Shown one piece after another: positions 57,712-64,000 of a stretch of DNA of 64,000 nucleotides. The stretch covers positions 362,765 to 426,764 of the forward strand of contig NZ_JAHKRM010000009.1 of assembly GCF_019396345.1 (NCBI RefSeq), given 5' to 3'. The DNA is from Nonomuraea guangzhouensis (lineage in GTDB: Bacteria > Actinomycetota > Actinomycetes > Streptosporangiales > Streptosporangiaceae). Every line of letters begins with the position of its first letter. Positions within the stretch are counted from its first letter, which is position 1. The notes under the pieces are model-generated. The model was not told the DNA's origin. It did no database searches and was given only the letters and a program-made list of their open reading frames with translations. Both the position numbers and the translations under genes were made by a program.

Positions 57712-58259
57712 AAGAGCCGAGCCTGCGGGAGGTCTCCCGGTCGGTGGCCGACCTGCTGCGCAAGGAAGAGATCGCGACACTGGCGACCATCGACGACGAC
57801 GGCAGCCCGTCCGCCTCGACGATGCACATCGCCTCCGATGGGCTCTCGGTCTACATGCACACCTTCACCTACAACCGCAAATACACCGAGATGCTGAAGG
57901 ACCCCCGCGTCAGCTACACGGTGGCCCACCTCAGCAGCTACGAGGAGCGGTTCCAGGTGTACTCGCTCCAGGTCAAGGGCCGGGCGACGCTCCTGACCGA
58001 CGCCGCCGAGATCGGCCGCGCCGTCCAGGTCAGCACGGAACAGTTCCCCTGGCTCGCCGACACCTCCATGTACGACAACGTGAAGACCCCCGAGGACCAC
58101 AGCCAGCAGGTCTTCTTCCGGATCGACCCGATCTCGGCCCTGTGGGCGGACAACCGGGTGCGGCTCCTCTGGCGCATGATCCTCGACTTCGCGCCCGACG
58201 GCAGCGGTGTGACGGCCATGCGTCCCTACGACGTGGTCGTCGGTCGCAGAACCGCCTGA
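57708..58259 (+). CDS. Pyridoxamine-5'-phosphate-oxidase-fold protein
   Basis: A 183-residue split-barrel flavin/deazaflavin-binding-fold protein. It has EIATLATIDDDGSPSASTMHIASDG at the N-terminus, VYMHTFTYNRKYTEMLKDPRVSYTV and VKGRATLLTDAAEIGRAV, typical of the PNPOx-like family. Such proteins bind FMN, F420 or haem and reduce diverse compounds. Its ATG overlaps the preceding stop. It closes the four-gene operon with the two cupin proteins. Confidence 0.85.
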   Translation: MKEPSLREVSRSVADLLRKEEIATLATIDDDGSPSASTMHIASDGLSVYMHTFTYNRKYTEMLKDPRVSYTVAHLSSYEERFQVYSLQVKGRATLLTDAAEIGRAVQVSTEQFPWLADTSMYDNVKTPEDHSQQVFFRIDPISALWADNRVRLLWRMILDFAPDGSGVTAMRPYDVVVGRRTA

Positions 58260-58306
58260 GCCTCTATCCTGGGGTGCCGCTCAGGCCGGACGGTCACGGA
58301 GAACTC

Positions 58307-59524
58307 TTGAAACAGCGGAACTTCCTCGCGGCCCGCATCGACCAGTGGTCACGAGAGCACCCCAGGCTGCTCGATCTGATCATGGCCGGCTCGATGTGGC
58401 TGGTCTTCGGCCTGTCGAGTGCTCTCGCCGGGCTGCCCGCCTTTCTCGTCGCCACCGCGGCCATCCTCCCGCTCGCCGTACGGCGACGCTTCCCGGCCAC
58501 GGTTCTGGCCTGGTCGGCCGCGGCCTTCGCCGTCCAGCTCGTGGTGGTGCCGATTCCGCTGCCGGCCGACATCGCGCAGGCGATCGTCGTCTACACCGTC
58601 GCCGCGCACGTCGCCTCCGTGCCGATCCGCCTGCTCGCCCTCGGTGCCGCGCTCACCGGCAGCGTGCTCGCCGGCTTCCGGTGGAGCACCCCGCCCGCGT
58701 ACGAGGCGAACGTCTTCAAGAACGCGGTGTTCCTGGGGATCCTGTTCGTGCTGGTCTGGGTCATCGGCAATCTCGTCCGCGGCCGCCAGGCCAACATGAG
58801 CGCCCTGCGTGCGGCGAGTGCCCGGCTCGAGGAGGGCCGGTTGCAGCACGAACGGTTCGTCGCGCAGCGGCAGCGGGTCGCCGCGGCGCGGGAGATCCAC
58901 GACATCGTGGCCCACTGCCTCACCGTGGTGATCGTGCAGGCCGACGGTGCCGAGTACGCCGCCGAGCACGCGCGACCCTGGGAGCGCGGGGACGCGGGAA
59001 CGGTCTTCGCCACCATCGGGCGTACCGCGCGATCGGCCCTGGCCGAGGTGCGTGGCGTCATCGAGGTGCTCCGCGACGCCGACGGGCCCGACGAGGCGCA
59101 CGGGGCCCGGCTGGGGATCGCCGAGCTCCGGCAGCTCGTGGACTCGGTACGGGCGACGGGACTCGCCGTGGAGGTCGAGGCCGAGCCGAGCGTGTTCGAC
59201 GACGTTCCCCCCGCGATACGGTTCACTGTGCTCCGTGTCGTACGGGAAGCGCTGACGAACGTGTTGAAGCACGCCGGCCCGCACGCCACAGCGCACGTGG
59301 TCGTCGCCAGGACACCAGGAGGGATCATGGTTCGAGCCGAGGACGACGGCGTCGGCAGCCGTCGCGCCGACGCGACCGCCTCCCCACCTGGCTACGGCCT
59401 CGACGGAATGCGCGAGCGCCTGCGCGCCATGGGCGGAGTGCTGGAGGCGGGTCCGCGTTCCGGCCGGGGATTCGTGGTCGACGCCACGATCCCCGTCGCC
59501 GCGCTGTCGCCTGCCACTCCATGA
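58307..59524 (+). CDS. Sensor histidine kinase (NarL-type, HisKA_3)
   Basis: A 405-residue kinase. Four or five membrane helices occupy residues 20-155 (MAGSMWLVFGLSSALAGL, ILPLAVRRRFPATVLAW, NAVFLGILFVLVWVIGNLV). The phosphorylated His lies in AAREIHDIVAHCLTVV. The ATPase domain follows with FTVLRVVREALTNVLKHAG (N box), VRAEDDGVGS and GYGLDGMRERL (G boxes). The TTG at 58307 has GGAGAA upstream and replaces the longer open frame. The following response regulator overlaps its stop by ATGA. The signal is unknown. Confidence 0.9.
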   Translation: MKQRNFLAARIDQWSREHPRLLDLIMAGSMWLVFGLSSALAGLPAFLVATAAILPLAVRRRFPATVLAWSAAAFAVQLVVVPIPLPADIAQAIVVYTVAAHVASVPIRLLALGAALTGSVLAGFRWSTPPAYEANVFKNAVFLGILFVLVWVIGNLVRGRQANMSALRAASARLEEGRLQHERFVAQRQRVAAAREIHDIVAHCLTVVIVQADGAEYAAEHARPWERGDAGTVFATIGRTARSALAEVRGVIEVLRDADGPDEAHGARLGIAELRQLVDSVRATGLAVEVEAEPSVFDDVPPAIRFTVLRVVREALTNVLKHAGPHATAHVVVARTPGGIMVRAEDDGVGSRRADATASPPGYGLDGMRERLRAMGGVLEAGPRSGRGFVVDATIPVAALSPATP

Positions 59525-60192
59525 CTCGCGTCTTCCTGGTGGACGACCAGGAGCTGGTTCGGACCGGATTCGCGATGATCCTCGACGCCACCCCGGATCT
59601 GCGGGTCGTCGGATCGGCCGGCGACGGGCAGACGGCCCTCGACGCCCTGCGGCGGCCCGAGCACCGTGCGGACGTCGTCCTGATGGACGTTCGGATGCCG
59701 GGGCTCGATGGCGTGGAGACCACCCGGCGGCTGCTTGCCACCCCCGACCCGCCACGCGTCGTCATGCTGACGACGTTCGACGACGACGAGCTGCTCATCG
59801 CCGCCCTTCGAGCCGGAGCGGCCGGCTACCTGCTCAAGGACGCGGGCGCGGCGGACCTGCTGGCGGCGATCCGGGCCGCCGCCGCCGGGGAGGCGCCCGT
59901 CGCGCCGAGGCTCGTACGCCGCCTGATCGACTCGTTCGTCCTCGCGCCGCCGGTGACCCCATCCGCCGAGCACTCGCCCGCCGCCGCGTCCAGGCTAGGG
60001 CGTCTGACCACCCGCGAACGCGAGATCCTCGCCTCGGTCGGCCTGGGACTCAGCAACGCGGAGATCGCCGCGCGGCTGCAGCTGGCCGAGTCGACCGTCA
60101 AGACGCATCTCGGCTCGGTGCTGCGCAAGCTCGAACTACGTGACCGGGTGCAGGCGGTCATCCTCGCGCAGACACACGGGCTGACCGACTGA
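59521..60192 (+). CDS. NarL/FixJ-type response regulator
   Basis: A 223-residue response regulator. The receiver domain is VFLVDDQELVRTGF...VLMDVRMPGLDGVE (Asp in VLMDVRM at about residue 58) and GYLLKDA. The C-terminal LuxR-type helix-turn-helix is LTTREREILASVGLGLSNAEIA and TVKTHLGSVLRKL. It pairs with the kinase just upstream. Its end overlaps the end of the convergent CPBP protease gene by 35 bp. Confidence 0.93.
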   Translation: MTRVFLVDDQELVRTGFAMILDATPDLRVVGSAGDGQTALDALRRPEHRADVVLMDVRMPGLDGVETTRRLLATPDPPRVVMLTTFDDDELLIAALRAGAAGYLLKDAGAADLLAAIRAAAAGEAPVAPRLVRRLIDSFVLAPPVTPSAEHSPAAASRLGRLTTREREILASVGLGLSNAEIAARLQLAESTVKTHLGSVLRKLELRDRVQAVILAQTHGLTD

Positions 60193-60952
60193 TCCCGATC
60201 GCGAGGGCACAGGCCGCCGTGCCGGCGAGCACGAACAACCCGGTGTCACCAGCGAGGTACTCGCGCATCACCACGGGCTGCTCGGTCGAGACCGCGTACT
60301 CCAGCAACAGGGCGAAAGTGGCGTTGTGCGCGAAGTGCGCCAGCACCACCGGCCACACGCTGCCGGACATGACGCGCAGGTACCCGAAGAGGAACGAGAA
60401 CGCGATCACCGAGCCCCCGAACAGCAGCAGCACCAGGCCGCGGTTCCCTTCGGTGTGGTAGTACGGCGTGAGCAGGATGTACGGCAGGTGCCAGGCGATC
60501 CAGACCAGCCCGACGACCAGCATCGCCGAGCGCTCGCCCAGGAACGCGAGACGTGGCTGCAGATAGCCCCGCCAGCCGATCTCCTCGGCGAACGCCAGGA
60601 TCGGCCCGGTGATGGACACGGCGATCACCGACTGCAGCCAGTCACCCTGCGGCGCGGAGAACCGGCCGAAGCCGAGCACGACGGCGCCCCCGGTGGCGAG
60701 CAGGCAGACGCCGGCGGTGGTGGCGACCGCGAGCGGCCAGGTCCACAGGCCGAGCCGCCCCATGCCGAGCCGGCGCCACCCGTCTCTGGAGTAGCCCTCT
60801 CGTGTGATGAGGAGCAGCATCGCCAGCACGACGAGCAGCGGTGACACGGCGAGGATGAGCCCTCCGGCGATGTTGGCGGTGCCGAGGGAGATCGTGAGCG
60901 TCAGGACGATGAAAACGATCGACGAAGTGCGATCGGAGAGCTGTTCGAACAC
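60158..60952 (-). CDS. CPBP/CAAX-type intramembrane metalloprotease
   Basis: A 264-residue membrane protein with about eight hydrophobic segments. The metalloprotease motifs are FAEEIGWRGYLQ (EExxxR), WIAWHLPY and AHFAHNATFALLL. Such Abi/CPBP proteins cleave membrane-bound substrates or regulate transport. Its end overlaps the response-regulator gene, so the two-component system and the protease share only a convergent junction. Substrate unknown. Confidence 0.88.
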   Translation of the reverse strand: MFEQLSDRTSSIVFIVLTLTISLGTANIAGGLILAVSPLLVVLAMLLLITREGYSRDGWRRLGMGRLGLWTWPLAVATTAGVCLLATGGAVVLGFGRFSAPQGDWLQSVIAVSITGPILAFAEEIGWRGYLQPRLAFLGERSAMLVVGLVWIAWHLPYILLTPYYHTEGNRGLVLLLFGGSVIAFSFLFGYLRVMSGSVWPVVLAHFAHNATFALLLEYAVSTEQPVVMREYLAGDTGLFVLAGTAACALAIGISRSARVSARG

Positions 60953-61075
60953 GGACAGACCTTCTTTCGGGGAACTGGCCTGGCCAAGTGTTCAAGAACG
61001 CGCCGCCGCCGCCATCCACCCACGGTCCGTACTTCGTCTGGCTCTCCTCTTCTGGGACTAGTACTCCGGCAGCAT

Positions 61076-63349
61076 TCAGCGCCTCGGCGGTTTGCGGTAG
61101 GTGGTGACCTGGTCGCCCGGGCCCGGGTACGCCATGATCAGCAGCCGCTGGGTGCCGTACTCCTCGCCCTTCCAGGGAGACCAGGCGAAGTGCACGCGGA
61201 TCCGGTAGTGCCCCTTGCGGCCGTTGAGCGACAGGTCGGGCAGTTCGGTGCCGCTCAGGCCGTCCATGAAGATCATCTCGCCGCTCTGGTTGGCGTAGCC
61301 GACCTCGACGACGTCGTCCCAGCCCTTGGTCTCGACCGGTGGGCGGCGCGGGTAGGTCTCCAGCGTGACACAGACGTGGGAGTCGGAATCCGTGCTCACC
61401 GTCACCCTGCCGGGCTCGGCGGTGACCGGGCCGGCTGTCGTGCTCTTGCCCTCGACGGCGAATTCGTCGTACAGGTCCAGCCCCGCCTCGGGCCACTCCG
61501 GCTCCTTGAGGCGGATCGCCTTGGCGGGCTTGATGAGCGGGTGGTGTCGTGGGGTGGCGGCGCATTTGCGGCGCTCCTCGGCCGCCATCTCGTCGAATTC
61601 GCGCTCCTCTGCGGCCGCTTTCGCCGAGACCTTAGCGTTCGCGGCCGGGCAGATCCCGGCGAGCACCCAGCCCAGGTCGCTCGCCACTTCCCTGCCCTGC
61701 AGACGGGCCAGCTCGCGCGGGTCGTCGCGGGTGTAGGCGGCGCACAGGCGACGGCCGTGGGCGAGCAGCACCTGGTCGGGCGTGGTGGCGGCGAAATCGA
61801 GGGCATTGTGCTGACGTACCGCGCAGATGAAGGCGCGCGCACCGGTCAGCGGCGCGGGCTCCTCCGCGGCCACTCCGTTCTCCCAGGGCTCGGGCGGTGA
61901 ACAACTCGCGGCCGTGGTGATCGGGCCGCGTGACTGGTCGGCGGCCGGCAGGAAACACAGGGCCACGGAGGTGGCCAGCGCCGTCACCAGCACGTGGTGG
62001 CGCAGGCGGGCGGCGGGCGGGGCGCCGTACAGGAGGAGCAGGACGAAGGCGGAGGCGGCGAGCGCGAGGCTGTACCACAGCGGGGAGAGCCCGAAGAGGA
62101 TGTCGCCCTTGTCGTCCGGCTCGAACAGCCCGTCCGGGTACAGGGCCAGCCGCTCCTCGGCCATCTCGGGGATGATCCGCCAGTCCGCCTCGGACTTCGT
62201 GGTGAGCACCGTGACGACGCCCGCCGCCGCGGCGAGGGTCAGGGCCGGCATCGTGACCCGCAGCAGCCGCCTGGTCCTGCGTACGACCGCGATCAGGACC
62301 AGTACCGCCGGGGCGCCGACCCCGACGAGCAGGTCCACGGCGACCCAGAGCACCGTCGCCGGGTAGCTCAGGTACCCGTGGAAGAGGTCGTCGACCGCGC
62401 CCCTGGGGCCGATCCACACAGGCATGCCGTCCGCGAGGTTGACGGCCGCCGGGATCAGCGGGAGCACCACCGCCACACCCGCGAGAGGCCACGCCCGCGC
62501 GGGGGCGACCTGGACAGGAGGCGCCGGCGACGGCACGGGGGCCGGGCCGCCCAGGTCGTGGGCGGAGCGGGCCTGCCACACCGTCCCGAAGACGCCCAGG
62601 ATGCTCAGGGCCATGAGCAGCAACAGGTGGTAGTCAACGCCGGAACCGCCGAACGAGACGATCGAATGACCTCCCGACGACAGCAGCGACAGCGCCGCCG
62701 CGGCCCCGCCCATCCGCACGGTGCCTCGGGTCCAGCGCGCGTCTCTGGCCTGGCCGACCAGGACTGGCACCAGCCACAGCAGGTAGACGACATTGCCGAG
62801 CCGGTACGGAGAGACGAACGGCGCGACGTCCCACAGGCCGAGGCCGTAGACGAACGTGTCGGCCGTGTCCATGGCGGCGTTCGCCAGCCCCGCCACGAGC
62901 CCGAGCAGCCGCAGCCATCGAGGCAGGCTCCCGGCGAGCACCACGAAGAACAGCCCGACGATGGCGCCCTGGAGCAGGTCGGAAGGCAGGCCGAGCCACC
63001 ACTGGTACGGGATCGGCAGCCGAAACAGCAGCGTGCAGGCGACACTGAGGTACAGGGCCGCCCGCAACAACCGGACGGGCCGCTCGTTGACCGCCGCCGC
63101 GCCGGTCGGCCGCCCGCGCAGCACCTGCCAGTAGGCCCACCCCTGCAGGACTCCGCCCGCGACCATGAGGAGCTCCACCCACCAGGTGTAGGGCATGAAC
63201 TCCGGGTCCCACCCGCTGGTGACGATCTCGCGCAGCAGCGCGGGGTCGCCGGTGGCCAGCGCGAGGACGCCGGACCCGACGACCGCGGCCACATAGCTGG
63301 CGGCGAACAGCGCGGCGATTCTGCCGAAACGATAGCGGCGCACGGGCAC
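61076..63349 (-). CDS. Large membrane protein of unknown function
   Basis: A 757-residue protein. The first 470 residues hold many hydrophobic segments (for example IAALFAASYVAAVVGSGVLAL, GLPSDLLQGAIVGLFFVVLAG, AGVAVVLPLIPAAVNL, ALAASAFVLLLLYG) with conserved-looking Trp and Arg residues. The last 280 residues form a soluble domain with five or six Cys and no motif I recognise, ending TTYRKPPRR. The GTG at 63349 is a better start than the longer frame to 63415, which would overlap the preceding gene. No family was recognised. Extracellular placement of the tail is likely but unproven. Confidence 0.6.
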   Translation of the reverse strand: MPVRRYRFGRIAALFAASYVAAVVGSGVLALATGDPALLREIVTSGWDPEFMPYTWWVELLMVAGGVLQGWAYWQVLRGRPTGAAAVNERPVRLLRAALYLSVACTLLFRLPIPYQWWLGLPSDLLQGAIVGLFFVVLAGSLPRWLRLLGLVAGLANAAMDTADTFVYGLGLWDVAPFVSPYRLGNVVYLLWLVPVLVGQARDARWTRGTVRMGGAAAALSLLSSGGHSIVSFGGSGVDYHLLLLMALSILGVFGTVWQARSAHDLGGPAPVPSPAPPVQVAPARAWPLAGVAVVLPLIPAAVNLADGMPVWIGPRGAVDDLFHGYLSYPATVLWVAVDLLVGVGAPAVLVLIAVVRRTRRLLRVTMPALTLAAAAGVVTVLTTKSEADWRIIPEMAEERLALYPDGLFEPDDKGDILFGLSPLWYSLALAASAFVLLLLYGAPPAARLRHHVLVTALATSVALCFLPAADQSRGPITTAASCSPPEPWENGVAAEEPAPLTGARAFICAVRQHNALDFAATTPDQVLLAHGRRLCAAYTRDDPRELARLQGREVASDLGWVLAGICPAANAKVSAKAAAEEREFDEMAAEERRKCAATPRHHPLIKPAKAIRLKEPEWPEAGLDLYDEFAVEGKSTTAGPVTAEPGRVTVSTDSDSHVCVTLETYPRRPPVETKGWDDVVEVGYANQSGEMIFMDGLSGTELPDLSLNGRKGHYRIRVHFAWSPWKGEEYGTQRLLIMAYPGPGDQVTTYRKPPRR

Positions 63350-63411
63350 ACCCTCGGGCACGAGCGGACAGGATCTGGCAAAGGCGCCCAACCCTAGGGA
63401 GCCGTCAAGAA

Positions 63412-64000
63412 TCAAGGTGTCGATTCTGTGACACGTGGGATGTCGTGGTGCGGTGTGATGGCGTTCAGGAGCGCGTCGGCGCTGGAGTATCGGGTTGCGG
63501 ATCGGGTGACGGCGTAGCCGGCCTCCTCCAGCAGTGGGCGGACCCAGATCTTGGCGTTGCCGATAGTTCGTCGGCTCACTTGAAACAGTTCGGCTACGAC
63601 CTGCCAGGTGCAGACTTTGCGCATGCCGAGGATGACCGCCAGGACGCGCTCGGCGTCGGTGATCTTCTCCTGGAAGATGCCTCCGCGGGCGCCGGCCTGC
63701 CGGTCACCGCCGCGCTGGCGATGCTTGCGCCGCTCGGCCTCGGCGGCCTGCCGCAGCGACAGCCGCTCGATCAGTGCGGTCAGTTCCGGGCGACTCATCC
63801 CGGTCAGCGCCGGATCTCCGAGCAGCGCCAGCCGGTTCGGCCGTGTCGGGACGATGTTGCTGTCCAGGAAGTTGCGGAGCGCACCGGCGCTGGAGAAGCG
63901 CAGCACGGTGGGGTCGATCTTGAGTTTGCGGGCGGCCAGGAGCTTGCCGGTCTCGGTGACCGCCTGACCGATCGGGGGCTGGCTGATCTCGAGCAGCTCC
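63412..64000 (-). CDS. Transposase-like protein, N-terminus beyond the window
   Basis: The frame is open to the right edge and ends at 63412. It has a basic segment KHRQRGGDRQAGARGG and a helix-turn-helix-like LAVILGMRKVCTWQVVAELFQVSRRTIGNAKIWVRPLLEEAG. The upstream part reads ETGKLLAARKLKIDPTVLRF and DPALTGMSRPELTALIERLSL. This looks like the C-terminal region of an insertion-sequence transposase or related DNA-binding protein, but I cannot name the family and no catalytic DDE residues are in view. Terminal repeats cannot be seen. The right edge is therefore possibly a mobile element. Confidence 0.4.
   Translation of the reverse strand, partial: ELLEISQPPIGQAVTETGKLLAARKLKIDPTVLRFSSAGALRNFLDSNIVPTRPNRLALLGDPALTGMSRPELTALIERLSLRQAAEAERRKHRQRGGDRQAGARGGIFQEKITDAERVLAVILGMRKVCTWQVVAELFQVSRRTIGNAKIWVRPLLEEAGYAVTRSATRYSSADALLNAITPHHDIPRVTESTP

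Noticed and set aside
61994..63397. Long plus-strand frame opposite the large membrane protein
   Set aside because: It is rich in Arg, Gln, His and Glu in the manner of antisense frames. The minus-strand frame has membrane segments and normal composition.
1..64000. CRISPR arrays, tRNA, rRNA and replication origins
   Set aside because: No spaced identical repeats, cloverleaf-like structures or rRNA signatures were seen when reading the sequence by eye. A proper scan could still reveal a small RNA.

Overview
The window is high-GC DNA with GTG and TTG starts, ATGA/GTGA stop-start overlaps, many TetR, IclR, LacI and MarR regulators, secreted hydrolases and a rifamycin-resistance gene. This points to a filamentous actinomycete; the gene content would fit Streptosporangiaceae such as Nonomuraea, but that placement is inference. 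It reads as accessory chromosome: catabolic, transport and resistance genes, with no rRNA, tRNA, ribosomal or replication genes.

Layout. 0-2 kb: an epoxide hydrolase cut by the left edge, divergent from a MarR regulator, then an APH-fold kinase. 2.1-10.7 kb: one eight-gene minus-strand operon (TPP enzyme, aldehyde dehydrogenase, SDR, BNR propeller, extradiol-type VOC protein, AA_synth protein, alpha/beta hydrolase, MhpA-like hydroxylase) that looks like an aromatic meta-cleavage pathway. 11-14.5 kb: copper amine oxidase with an APC permease. 14.8-18.6 kb: DsbA-like protein, flavodoxin-fold protein and a second aldehyde dehydrogenase, divergent from an IclR regulator. Related palindromes lie upstream of all three transcription units and suggest one amine/aromatic regulon. 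18.7-22.2 kb: TetR, a ProC-like reductase, a PCMT-like methyltransferase and a CapA-like protein. 22.3-25.0 kb: a decaying zone holding a truncated acyl-CoA dehydrogenase, a frameshifted ferredoxin, a P450 remnant and a ferredoxin stub, between two paralogous TetR genes.

25.1-26.7 kb: a rifampicin monooxygenase (Rox) gene preceded by a 19-bp sequence matching the rifamycin-associated element. 26.7-30.7 kb: a secreted NucA/NucB-type nuclease and a small secreted partner, divergent from an HTH/NB-ARC/TPR STAND protein. 30.9-34.5 kb: VOC protein, MFS exporter, methyltransferase and XRE-cupin regulator. 34.5-40.3 kb: LacI regulator and a PotABCD-like ABC importer operon ending in an adenosine-deaminase-family gene. 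40.3-42.2 kb: a secreted protein with degenerate YD repeats and a C-terminal prokaryotic phospholipase A2 domain. 42.3-43.8 kb: SDR and MarR. 43.9-49.8 kb: a sugar ABC importer with a GH63-like glycosidase and its LacI regulator, with four copies of one operator.

50.2-58.3 kb: a catabolic cluster centred on an IclR gene. Leftward are a TAXI-type binding protein, an FNR-like reductase, a 7Fe-type ferredoxin, an FAD monooxygenase, a class II aldolase and an MBL hydrolase. Rightward are a DUF1772 membrane protein, two 3-hydroxyanthranilate-dioxygenase-like cupin proteins and a PNPOx-fold protein. Two near-identical palindromes flank the IclR gene, one at each operon, so the whole block looks like one undescribed aromatic pathway. 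58.3-64 kb: a two-component system, a CPBP protease, a large membrane protein and, at the right edge, part of a possible transposase. Starts chosen internal to longer open frames rest on ribosome binding sites and stop-start overlaps that were read by eye.
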